From the NCBI RefSeq assembly GCF_037975245.1, contig NC_092568.1, positions 24,039,501 through 24,103,500 of the forward strand: a stretch of 64,000 bases of DNA. The letters are read 5' to 3'. The notes under the pieces are model-generated. The model was not told the origin of the DNA and made no database searches. It saw nothing but the letters and a program-made list of their open reading frames with translations. The stretch is from Apostichopus japonicus (taxonomy: Eukaryota > Echinodermata > Holothuroidea > Aspidochirotida > Stichopodidae). Positions 36,601 through 50,000 of this stretch are shown piece after piece. Within the stretch, counting starts at the first letter, position 1. Each line of letters opens with the position of its first letter. The translations under genes and the position numbers were made by a program.

Positions 36601-39600
36601 TTAAGGTCACGACAACGGGTCAACTACTTAAGATTCATTGTAAGGTGAGTTTTCTTTGCAGTAATTACAGTAGAAGACAAATTCTTTTTCACATAGTGTT
36701 TTGTATTGTTAATCTTGCTTTCTCATAACTGTACTTTGATCACTTATTGGCTTTCTGTAAACAAGTTTCCATCTTTTAGAATAGAATATTTAATGACCCT
36801 CACAAATGATGTGAAAGTAAGCAGAAACACAAATCAATGAATTAATCAATCAGTCAGTCAGTCAATCAATCAGTCAGTAGGTCAGTCAGTCAGGGGTCAT
36901 TCCATGTCAAATCCCCCCAAAAAAGTGAAGGAAAATACACCACCATCTCAGATTTTCTTCAAAATATATGTTATAGTGCCAAATTACACTGAGTTACAAA
37001 TTGTAATGTGTAGAGCGTGATGTCGGAGTTGAATGCTGTCTTGTATGACTTATTATGCAAATATTTTTGTGTGTCACTTTTCCTGCATCTTCAATGTGTA
37101 ACTCAGTGCAATTTGCATTATAACTGTATAGAATTGCTGAGATGACTATTTTCAGATGCCAGGGATTAAAAAAAAGAAAAAAAAAACTTTTCTTTGAAAT
37201 TATAGGTAGGATATCAAAGAATTCAAAATTCAGAATTTGAAGAAAACAAAATGGTTCCACAAGGTCATTTCCAAGGTCAAAGTGTAGGTCCAAAGGTCAA
37301 TTATTCATTAATGTAGCCAACATGATATCTGAAAGTGGATTATAAATTATTAAAATGACACCTTTCCCATTTACATTGGACCGTTAATTTTCAAGTTATG
37401 GTTCTTTAAACTTAAAGGGCCCGGCCAATTTTCACCATTTTCTGCAATATTCGGCGGTCCGTAACTTTTGATCCGTAGGCTCGATTTCATAAAAATTGAG
37501 AATTGGCCTTGGACAATAATTGCATATATTTATATATAATTTTGAGCAAATTCTGAGATGGTGGTGTATTTTCCATTGGGTGATCTTTTCCATTGGGTGA
37601 TGACCCTCAGTCATTGGGTTAGTCAGTCAGTTAGGTCAGTCAGTCAGTATATCAGTCAGTCAGTCAGTAGGTCAGTCAGTAGGTCAGTCGGTAGGTGAGT
37701 CAGGCAGTAGGTCAGTCAATCATTAGTTCAGTCAGTCAGTAGGTCAGTCAGTCAATGGGTCAGTCTGTAGGTCAGTCAGGCAGTAGGTCAGTCAGTCAGT
37801 AGGTCAGTCAGTAGGTCAGTCAGTCAGTAGGTCAGTCAGTCAGTAGGTCAGTCAGTCAATGGGTCAGTCTGTAGGTCAGTCAGTAGGTCAGTCAGTCAGT
37901 CAGTCAGTCAGTCAGTCAGTAGGTCACTCAGTCAATGGGTCAGTCAGTCAGTCAATGGGTCAGTCAGTAGGTCAGTCAGTAGGTCAGTCAGGCAGTAGGT
38001 CAATCAGTCAGCCAGTAGGTCAGTCAATCAGTAGGTCAGTCAGTAGTTCAGTCAGTCATAGGCACAGTCAATCAGTAGGTCAGTCAGTCAATGGGTCAGT
38101 CATTCAGTCAGTAGGACAGTAGTTCAGCCAGTCAGTAGGTCAGTCAATCAGTAGGTCAGTCACTCAGTCAGTAGGTCAGTCAGTCATTAGGTCAGTCATT
38201 AGCACAGTCAGTCAGTAGGTCAGTCAATCTGTCAAGTGTCTCAAAGTTTTAAGGAGATAAGCAGAAATGGTGAATTTCATTGCATCAAGAACAAGAACCC
38301 TGGTACGTAAGGTGAGGGGTATACGAGCACTTTGTACTTGCAAATGACAGCCTTTCACTATTTTATGACTCACTAGTGTGGGAATTGTATTAAAACTGGC
38401 TTGGCTACTTTATATTATGAGTATAGTATCATGTCCCACTCGGCGCCGGTCAGAATATTCCACTATTAAGTAGGGGTGTTCTGTATTTGTATACAATCTA
38501 CACAGTCGTTGTTTTGTCGTTTTTAAATTATTTTGAGAAAGATTTGTAACTATTTCATATCCATTTGGAAAACATCATTGGATTTTATCCAAATGGCATC
38601 ATCATGAAATCAGCAATCGTTTCAAGTTTCAGTTGAGCTCATCCATTACAACTGATTCTTTCTTTGTTCCTGTTGATATTAAATTTCTTAGAAAAAGTTG
38701 TGTGTTTTACTCTTTTGCATATGTATTCTACATGAATATTTGATAAGTTTGATATCTTCATTTCTCAATAATGAATGAATGAAGACTTGGGCAAAAATTT
38801 TGTTGCCGCGGAAACTGACTTGACAATACCGTATACCGTCATTTCTTTTCTGGGAATTTCTTCCTTAAAGCAATATTTTTCGTTTGATTTGGTAATGTCG
38901 TAGCATCTTTTGTGGCTTAATGATTGTCGTTGAAATCATAAGTGCTGCTGATTAAAGTGATTAAACCAAGAAATTGTCCAAACTTTATCATTCAGGGGTT
39001 GCTAAGTAGTGGTAAATGAAATGATTCCATTCATTTCAGATTTTTTTTGACCTTGCCACTTTTGTTGGACTAGTTTAATCACATGTATTCATGAAATATT
39101 TCTCCATTTACTTGTTGGGTGGATTTAAAAAATCCTTATCACTGAGATTAGATTTCATAATGCATTTAAGTTACTCTAAAAACCTTTTAAAGACGTTTCT
39201 TGCTACATGTTTGCTAGACTGCACACTAAGATATAATAATATTGTACACCCCTTGCATATGAACATACAAGATAGGTGAACTCTAAAGCGCTTTATTTAA
39301 AATAACTGACCTGGGTACAGACGTTAAGAATTTGACACGTTAAAGACATCAGTGATAAGTTTGATCAGAATCACACTAAATTGTCACTCTTGACAAAGTT
39401 TCCAGTCAGTAAATTGCAGTGGAAGACCCTTCTTTTGAACCTCTATCAGTTACTTTAGGAAAGTTTCAATATTCCTTTAAGTCCAAAAAGGAGGAAAAGC
39501 CACGCCAGTTCATTGGCACTTAAATAGGCATTGGACTTGCAGCTCTAATACTGTATTAATCTCTTATCATTAGAGAGGCCTATTTCATTTATGCTTTGTT

Positions 39601-42600
39601 GGATAGTAAAGTGAACATTGAGCCTGGAATGCTCATATTCTGTTTACCCCTGAGGAGCTTGTTTCAATGTAAAAGCAGTTCATTTTGCCTCACTTTATCA
39701 AGTTTTCCCAGTCCCAAAAATTCTGTATATATCTAATCGGAAAATATTCGGCCTCGCTGTTATAAATCGATGTCTAGTTAGAGTTGTTTGTGTGGGAGCA
39801 GTAGTGTTCACAGAAGACAAGAAATTGTTTTCATTAAACCAGTTTAGATTGGTGTAATATTAATACATATATCTTGTATTAGTAGAGCGTCCATCAGATG
39901 AGGAGAGAGAAAAACTGGATATTGTCAAAATTTGATCAATAACAGCCATACTGTGAAAAAAAGGCTCAGTTATAACAGGGTAATTTTGAAAGAAGTTGTC
40001 ACTGGTTGGGAATAAGCATGAGCACCTGCTTGTTTATATGCGAATCCTTCCCCCCCCCCCCACACACACACACACCCCATCTCCTTCCTCACACCTTGCA
40101 CGTTGAGGTCTAATTCTTTGTGTTCATCTGAAAAGTATGTATCATTTGTCATTTGCAAGTTGTCCTCTGGACGGTTTTATTTTTGTTGTCATTTGTCTCT
40201 AATTGTCATTCTGGTTACCTTTAATATTGCACATAGAACATACTTTAACAAGTCCCGTTTTCTTCAAGTCATAGCCTCTCGGACCAAGTCGTCTTGAGTT
40301 TAGCCTCGGAGATATATTCTTGCTGTTGAATTAAAGCTTCACTTGCCATTTTCAGGATGGCAGGTATGTTTATTCAGACTTGCCTTGATTTGATTTTAAG
40401 CAGTTTACAGCAACTTAGGATGATATGCTCATAGGGTATGCAGTAATAACGTGCTGCTTTGTGCTTAACATTTTATCAGCATCTGCTGATCAGGCGATTG
40501 CCTTAATTTGCATACGATAGGATGGATGTGCTTAATTTTGTGGTTGCATAGAAGTAGACAATAAGTTGGACAAATGGTGCTTTCAGAAGTGTTTGTTTTG
40601 GTCTAGATGGGATTAGAGGCCAGGTAGAGAGGGGCTGTGTCTCATGATGGAGGGAGGCAGGGGAGGGGGATGCTTTTCATCATTGAAGATGGTATTAGAA
40701 TACAACTGTTGTCTATCTCAATTTCTTTTGGGGAGGGAGTCTCGGGAGATGGGGGATGGGAGGGGGGAAGAATGAAGCAGACTAATTGTGCATGATGTGT
40801 TTGTCCAAATCATGCACATGAATTATACGTAAACCAAATATTTAACTTAGGCATGGGGTGGGGGTGGGGAAAGGGCCTTCTTTGTCCCATCAAGTTGTGA
40901 GGTTTTGTGTTTCACTGATAGCACTTTACTCTTGAAAAGTAAGACTTAAATGCTTGTGTGTTAAAACCAGGCAGTCCAGCCCCTATAGTTACACTCTTTT
41001 GTTGAAAAGGAAAATGAAAAAGTTCAATCTGTTATAGTGGTATTGAAATGCAGTGTGCATTGCTAGTGACTATTTATATGTTATGAAACTTGTCAACATT
41101 AACTTTGAGCCAAACTAGTATGTTTGTCTCATATATATTAGAAATAAAATATACACCTTGATAGTTAATAATCATATTGTGTAGCACAATTATATGTGTG
41201 GCCCCAAACTCAATGCACAATTTTCACACCTTATCTAATAGCTGTTTTCAGGATAAAACCATAATTATCCTTATAGTGCATATTCTTATTCCAAAATAAT
41301 TTAAATATTTTTGTTAACGGTATAAAATGCACATCTTTTGCCTTTTATCTTGATGGTGTAGTCACTGAATGCCCTGGAGCAATTGCATAGCTTAAATTAA
41401 CCATCTGCTTTGTTCACAAAACTCATAAATTTCTAAATCAGAATATTATTCCATACAAACTAACCACTGTAAAGTGATAGATTTGTAATATTTTGTTTGG
41501 GACGCTTTTTCGTCGAAAATATTTAAAAGATCACATGTTGCCTAAAAGTTTTTTTTTATCTGCGAACAAGTTACTTTCTTTTCTCCAATAAGTAGTGTGC
41601 AATATAAACAAGAGGGAAATCAATGGGTTTTCATATCTCATCTCCAGCAAAAAATGATTTCAAATAAACAAATTTACCAGTGAAGGAAGGTTCCATGTTA
41701 ATTCATTCTTCCTCTTGAAGTTACAGCCCAAAAAATTGACCTTTGACCTCTGATCTTTGGTTCTGGGGGTCTGTGAGAGGGTTCACCCTGGGGTACCTTC
41801 CCACCAAGTTTGAAGAAAGTTGGCTCAGCCGTTTTGGAGGAGTTTTTGACACAAAATTACGTTTAAAAGTATACATTTAACCATGTGACCTTTGACCTCG
41901 GCACCCATGGCAACCACATATTTTGATAGTATGTAACAGTTTCAATATACCTGTGAAGGTTCCTTGTCAATTCACTGTTTCATTGGAGTTATAGCAAAGA
42001 AAAAAAACAATTTTAACTAAAGTTATGACTTTTGGTTCCGGGGGTCTGTGAGACACAAGGGTTCCTTCCCACCAAGTGTGAAGAAAATCAGCCCAGCAGT
42101 TTAGGAGGAGTTTTTGACACAAACTTGGACTAGCTCACATGTTTGACATTTATTGCAGGTACATTAGTGAAACTACCGGTTCAGGCTGTGCATATATATA
42201 TCTGATAAGTCTGGTATCAATTACAGGAAGTATTATTCATCGCAGGATATGTGACTTGGATATACGCTGTGAAAACTTTCAACGATGTTTGAGAGTTGTG
42301 AACATTTTACAAGTCGTGACTTTTGATGATGATTGCAAGTCAGTTTACAGTTACACAAGAGTGTAGCATACCCAACGCCACTCTTAAGTGACATTTTCAT
42401 TTTCATTTAATTTGCATTACGTTTGCAAAAAGTAGTAACCTTTAAGACCTGTTACAAAACCTATTGGTCACATTGGTGGCTTTTAGCTAGGGGTGGGGGG
42501 GACATAGGGGAATGTATCCACCCTCAGCAAATCAGTTAGAGCTCTGTTAGAGTTGTCGGATGGAAGATGCATTATGGGTAGAGCCATAGGCGTAGGAGGC

Positions 42601-45600
42601 GGGGGGGCTGGGGGGGCTGCAGCCCCCCCAACCAAAATTTTTGGTGAAAATTCGGGCAATATGCTGAGAATTTTTCGGGCACCTACTGAAAGAAGAAAAA
42701 TTTGCAGTTGTTTTTTCAATTTTTTATGTGTGAAAATTTGGGCAATATGCTGAGAAATTTTCGGGCACCTACTGAAAGAAGAGTAATTTGCAATGTGTTT
42801 TTCAATAGTTAAACTGATATTGTTATTATCGTTATTATTATAACGACTTCCCCAATAATTAAAACCAATATGGAAGGGTAATAACACGGAAAATATAACC
42901 AAAATTTTTCGCGCGCTCCGCGCGCTTTCAACATCTTAATGTGCATATCATATAGTATTCATCAGTTAGTGGCATGTGATGTAATAACCGATGTATGCCT
43001 ATATGATATGCACATTAACATGTTGAACGCGCGCGGAGTGCGCGAAAAATTTGGTTATATTTTTCGGGCAAGTCGTTACAGCCCCCCCAAATCAAATTAG
43101 GCTCCTACGCCTATGGGTAGAGCCAGAGAATTCCCCAAAATGGTTTGTTTGGTACATAATATAAAGACTCAGTATGTCTGTAAGCTACTAGCACTTCACA
43201 CATACATTATCTTGCTGTTCCTCTCATCATTAGTGCTACAACTGCAGACTTGGTGGTGAGAGGCAGGATGAGGGTGGGGGTGGACGGCAGGGGGGTGTGT
43301 GTTCTGGGTGAAACAGACCAGGGCCCTGTGGTCAATTGGGATACTGGTGAAATATGGAATAAAGAATAATGTATTCCCATTTTCATAGTTATACCTAAAG
43401 GAAGAATGAAGACTTACAAAAAGTGATTGCCGTGATATAATTTTCCCTGGCGCCCAACCTGGCTGTCAACACGAATACTTCAATGAAGTTGTGTTGCCAT
43501 AGTGATGGTAGACAGTCTTTGCTACATAAAATTACCCCCCCCCCCATATAGAACCAAATGTAACAGTAAAAAGTGGGAACAAATATGATGCCCTCTTCTT
43601 TTAACCTAATCAAGTTTCTTTTAATCTCCTAAATTGTGTATCGAAAGCAATACAACAGGAACGAACTGAAGGCAGAAACAGAAAGAAATAGAAATTGATG
43701 TGTATGCAGCAGCCATTACAGAAATGTTAAAAAAAAATTGTGAATAGGAAGTTAATGTTTGACCAAAGCAACCTGTACCAGTTATTATCTTCCCTCTTTC
43801 CCTCCAAACTGCCGACTCCCCCCCCCCCTCTTCCCTCCCCTTAGAAGTATCACCTGGAGGTATCTTAATGGATACAACTTAAGACACTTTTCTTTTGCTT
43901 TGCAGCAGTTCTTCTATTCCGAAAATTCAGCTCCCTTTCTCGTACCTCAGAATAAATAAAAAATATTCAACCCTTGAGGAAGTTCTGTCACTTCCAATTC
44001 TTCATTAGAATTATTTCCATATTGATCAAGTTTTACACATCTGCTTGTGGGATAACCTGGTTCTGTTGGGGGTATGTTTTATCCCTTGATCCTGTCTCAG
44101 AGTGTAGAAAAATACTGGAAGGATGATGTGTTATATTCTTCAAAATTTGCCAATTATGAAAACATAAACCAGATAAACAAAAAGAAGAGTTTATTTTGAA
44201 AACAAGACCATGTGGGAACTGGAGAAGAAGGTTGAAATGAAAAGGAAGAAAAAGTTAGTTCAATGATAATAAAAGCAATTCACAAACTTGTTATTGCTTT
44301 CATATAGAAAGTAATTAACTTTAATCTTCTCCTTATGTCCCCGTCGCAATTAGTAAGAGATGCTTTTAAGATATCTTTATTTACTTTTTATTAGGTATGA
44401 AACATTATAAACTTATATTTTTGAAATATTTGTAACTATAATTGACTTAATGTGTCTACAAGGAATTAAAAAAAAAAACACACTGAGTAGAGATAAAAAG
44501 ATAAATGACATCGACGAAAGTTTTCTAAAATAAAACTAATCCAAGGCAGAGACTGCCTTTCTACCATTCCAGTTGTTGTAAATATAATTAAAGAATTATA
44601 TTAGGTAGAATTGACTGTTTGCATTTAACATTATGTAATATTATATTTAATATGATAAGTTTTGTGTTCTACAGCTATTCCATAATTTTCAAGATATTTA
44701 CCTTGAAAATGTTGTAATTTGTCAGGAATTCTCCTTTAAGGGTATATTGATAAATGTCCTTGTTGCTCAGTCTTGGCCTATATGTTGATACTAATCAACT
44801 GGGATTCAATTAATCACTCATTAATTTCCATTTGGTAAAATGAAAAAATTGTAAAAAATCTTTGTTTTTGCCGTTTGCTTGTAATTTTGAGCAACTTTGT
44901 GGATTGTTCAGTAAATTTGCAGGGCCAATAGTCTTGGTTCAGATCTTCATGGAAAGGAGTGTTGCCACTGTCAAATTTATCCTGATGTTCTTTGCTCTGT
45001 AGAAAACAGAAACAAAACTAGAGATGATAAGATGCAGATGATATGTTGACCGAACTGACAGACCACTAACAGTCAAAAGTGATGCATTTAACCTCATCAT
45101 ATCCTACCTGGTTGAAAAAAAAAAATGATTATTATTTGTTTACAATAATACAAGATGCACTTTACATCTGTATCACAGTGTTTTTGTCATGTTTTATGAA
45201 TTGTTATCATATTTAATACCGTCATCCTAGATGCTATCATTAATATTAAAACATGATAGGTAGCCAGCCTATCTGTCAGGTTTAAATATATTTAATCTAG
45301 CAGTGTTATAAATCCTCTAGCTTCGAAACAAAATTTTACAATAAAATTAAGCCTGCCATCCTCGTGTTTAGTTAATCAGCCAATCAGAACAGCCCATTTA
45401 TCTCTGCTGCTTCTCATCCGAGTGTTTGATGTGTTCTCTTTCTCTACGCAGTATCCCTCAGCTCTCTATCGGTGTCAGGATTGTAGTTTTGGTAACGTTT
45501 GTGTATCTGAGGAAAGTTAACCATTGGGATCAGTGTGTATGCACTGCTGCACATTACAAGTAAGTTTAATTCATACTTATTACATTTTGCTCCTTTTTTC

Positions 45601-48600
45601 TTTGAAGCACCCATTTTTATAAGATGTCATTGTTTTCCTAGGCAGGTTTAGGTTTCCATAGTTTAAGAGGCTATCAATCTCCTGTCATTGTTTTAAACTT
45701 ATTCACAAATTCTGGAAACTGGTCGGGAATTTTGATACGCACATAAGACTTGATGCCCAAATTAATATATTTTATAATGATTTAATTTAATATAATTAAT
45801 TATTTGTTTGTTTGAGATAATTTAGAACCAGAGCACACGATGCTGAGGAATGGAAGGGAAACAGGAGGGGTGGGGGGGGGGGGAGGTGGATAGGGATATT
45901 CACTGCTCTTAGTTTTGTTATTATTATCAGATACGAGTTTTCACATGTAAAATGTACACAGTGTTTGTGTTAAATAACTCCTTCCCAGGAAACATTTCAG
46001 CAATAAACAAAAGTAAAAAAACCACCTGGTGTAGAAAATTGCAGTTTGGAATACTTTGACTTGATTTCATAAACATTTTGGATGCTTTCAGATATTTGAT
46101 ATATAAATATATACATTTGTTTCTCATAACTGAGGTTGATATCAAGGACGTTACTTACCGTGTAAAAAGGAAATATGAAGACAAACGGAGGCGTTATGGC
46201 AATTACTTATTCTGAGTTTATTTGAAAAACATGCAATTAACACTTTATATTAAAAAGATTGATGATACAGGGATCCCCAAATTGCTAGATAGGCTAACTT
46301 TGTCACCTTCCTGTAAAAATAAGGCAGTTTTTCCTTGAGAACCTTGGGTGCTGTAAATGTTGTTTCACACAGTGAAGTTGTTTATATTATCATTGGATGC
46401 TTAATTTGTTTGATTAATTTATACTCAGTTGCTATGGTGATAAATTTTCTAAAAATGAAACCTACAATTGTCGTCTGTTTCAAGTTTTAAATAAGTGCAA
46501 TGTGAAACAGATATGTGTATATTATATTCTTCCATACTTCAATGTTTATCTGTAAACTGTCACACCAGATAAATGTGATCATAGATTTCAGTTAATGCAT
46601 TTATTGCTAACTAGATAAATCATCCTATAATCTCAAAAGAAAAACTTTTACAAAATATGACATTATTTTGTATACCAGTTATAAATAGATTTATTGTCTT
46701 TGTTGCATTTAGCCTTTCAAAAGTGTCATTGTGGAATTTGTATTTTTTATCCTACCGATAACAATGTAACTTTCAATGTTTGGAAAGGTGATTTGACTGT
46801 GACAATATATGAAGGTTGTATTTAAAAATTTTAAAAGGTAAATTTTGCATGAAATTTGCTAACATCTGGTGATACCTATATATACAGACATGAAAGGAAA
46901 TTGAAAATCCCTGAAAACGGAAATTTATCTTATTTAAACAACTAACTTTTGGGGATTAACTAGCTTAATTGTATGGATTAAGTAACTAAAATTGTGGATT
47001 GAAAGCTTCACCTTATAGATTAAGTAATTTATTATATGTTGTGGATTAAACATCTTAATCTTGTGGATTAAACAATGTTTTTGTGGATCAAGTGGATTAA
47101 ATATTAATCTTGGGGATCACATAATTAAGTCGTGGTTATTAAACTTCACCTGTGGGTTAGAACAGGCCAAATGTTTTGTAACCTTTGTATATATCTCTTA
47201 TTTAGATGGGTGTGTCCAAATTATACTGTGTAAATATTTCATGGCTTTACAGAACAACACAAGTTACAAAGAAAAACAAACTTCTGATTTAAAAATCAAT
47301 ATTTATAAGAAAAATTTAAGCTTTTGGAATATCATGTTTGGTTTCCAGACATTTTAAAATATTTGTAAATATTTGTACTCTTCTTAACCAAATATGATAA
47401 TTTGAATTGATTTTTCTCTCTTTTTGTTTTTTGCCTTCTACAAACTGTGAAAAAAACTGTCATTATTAATTCAAGAATGAGTAGAATCATGAAAAATGGA
47501 ATCCAAAACCATCAGTTTGTTTTGGGTTGTAAAATTGTGACCAATTATGAGTCTTATGTTTCCCACTTGAGTCATTTCAAGGTTTCAAATTAGCCATTTA
47601 ATCAAACAATAAGAAATATCATTTTGAAATACCAATTCAGGATAATTTGATTCTATTGAATTTGTTGTAAATGGTCTGTCACATATCAAAATAATTGTTT
47701 TTTTTTTTACATCAGAGTGTGTCCTTTCCTACTGAATATTCAGGTTTATACACTGGAGTCATTTGTTTTAAGAGTAAATCATATTAGCTAATAATTTTCC
47801 TACCTTTTTGTTAGTATTTTTTTTTGTATCAATGAAAGAGATTTCTCATGTCAAACAGTTCTAAAACGTAGCTGCAATTTGTGTCTTTTTTGTAAAGAAA
47901 AAAACAAAGGAAAAACTTGCAAAAAGGCCAAAATTTGCAAACAATCGTCCATTTAAGGCAAAATTTTAATATGCATGTTTCAAGAAATTGATGGAAGGTA
48001 ATACTAGAAGGGAAAATGAACATTTGGAAGCCATCTATTTTGCATAGCATTTTGCAATGCAATACTGAATAAAATATTCTTATGATCTTCATTGTGAATG
48101 TCACATTGCTTGATATTGGTCATATTTGCATTTTATAATTGTGTTTGCACTGTAAAGAACGTAATATTTTGCGAAAGAATCACTATCCCATCATGATGTC
48201 TGTACAAATGACTAGTTTTCCCCATAAGTAGGATATGCCTGTGCTAATGTATACTCTTTCCCATAATTGGGACATGTCTGAGCTTATGACTAGTTTTCCC
48301 CATAATTAGGATATGCCTGTGCTAATTTATAGTCTTTCCCACAATGGGGACATGTCTGAGCTTATGACTAGTTTTCCCCATAATTAGGATATGCCTGTGC
48401 TAATGTATAGTCTTTCCCACAATGGGGACATGTCTGAGCTTATGACTAGTTTTCCCCATAATTAGGATATGCCTGTGCTAATGTATAGTCTTTCCCACAA
48501 TGGGGACATGTCTGAGCTTATGACTAGTTTTCCCCATAATTAGGATATGCCTGTGCTAATTTATAGTCTTTCCCACAATGGGGACATGTCTGAGCTTATG

Positions 48601-49966
48601 ACTAGTTTTCCCCATAATTAGGATATGCCTGTGCTAATGTATAGTCTTTCCCACAATGGGGACATGTCTGAGCTTATGACTAGTTTTCCCCATAATTAGG
48701 ATATGCCTGTGCTAATGTATAGTCTTTCCCACAATGGGGACATGTCTGAGCTTATGACTAGTTTTCCCCATAAATAGGATATGCCTGTGCTAATGTATAA
48801 TCTTTCCCATAATTGGGACATGTCTGAGCTTATGACTAGTTTTCCCCATAAATAGGATATGCCTGTGCTAATGTATAGTCTTTCCCATATTGGGGACATG
48901 TCTGAGCTAATGACTAGTACCCATAATTAGGATATGTCTTTGCTAATGTATAGTCTTTCCCATAATGGGGACATTTCTGTGCTAATGACTAGCTTGATCA
49001 ACTATGAACAGAGGGACAACATTCACCACAAAAGTCAATAAATCCATCAAGAGAATGAGTTTTAGCATTCAAGCCAGTGAGGATATTTAGTTAATTGCGT
49101 CACCCACAACACTTGATAGACTTGACGTCATTGACTACATTGTGTAACAAATTAATGAAGTTGTGTCACAGTTTCAACCAAACATAGGGATTGTCCACCA
49201 TCCATACCAGCAAATGAGAATCTATTTATAACTCTATTTACTAATTGAGTTTGATGTTACTATTGACACTTTTAATTACTAGCCACTTAGTCACACCTCA
49301 GTGTTTTTCAAATTAAAGACATAATGATGAGAGTCATGCCATTGTGGTAAAATTCATATCAGGGTACGGAATTCATCTTGCCGCAAACGGAACAGTCAAG
49401 AGAAGTGGACCTTGTATAGAAAAGTACATGTCTGTGACAACGACAATTATTCTTTGATTACTGTATAAACAACTCACTTCAAACATAGTCTGTAAATTAA
49501 GTATGGGTATTTCTATGCAGGCTTTTTGTGGTGTAAATTTAGTGCAGTATAGTATTAAAACATGTCACACGCATTGGTCAACGTGTTACAAGTCAAATTT
49601 TGGGTGTATGAAGAGCTGGTCGTTTGATTATGCCACAGTAACTTATGGTGGAATTTAGCAAATATTGATGAATGATACTAAAGTAAAGCTTACATACTGT
49701 CTATACTAAAGTTGAACTTCAAATATAAATGTAGTTTTTTTTTCAGGAAAAAAGTTATGCTTTGCTACAAGTGATGTAATTCAGATCTGGTATTCTCCTT
49801 ATGGTTGGAGTGTGATGAAGGAGGAGTGGGGAGGATGAGAGGAGGGGATGAGAGGAGGGGCTGATCGGAGGAGGATGAGAGGAGGGGAAGAAGGAGGGAG
49901 AGATGATGCAGGAGGGTAAAGAGATGAAGGGAAGAAGTAGCATTAGATGTGTCAGCTATATATACA

Positions 49967-50000
<34 letters not shown>

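Larger units (their letters stand above)
38236..42576 (+). other. ERMARD intron 13, middle part
   Basis: Non-coding AT-rich sequence. It holds a C-run with (AC)n near 40050-40076, several G-rich tracts at 40620-40870, and the dimeric repeat at 41685-42125. An isolated CAG|gtatgt donor preceded by ATGG lies at 40363. Confidence 0.6.

Noticed and set aside
37859-38122. Open frame of 87 codons with Ser-Gln-Val-Gly repeats
   Set aside because: It is the direct translation of a GTCA tetranucleotide array in an ERMARD intron. All frames of such an array stay open by construction.
48696-48899. Minus-strand frame with a 26-residue repeat
   Set aside because: It comes from the 78-bp satellite; most units carry an in-frame stop and it lies in an ERMARD intron.
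48200-48990. Regular repeats as a possible CRISPR array
   Set aside because: The units are contiguous 78-bp tandem repeats with no unique spacers, in an animal intron.
49808-49935. Minus-strand Ser/Pro-rich frame
   Set aside because: It is a translation of a polypurine tract.
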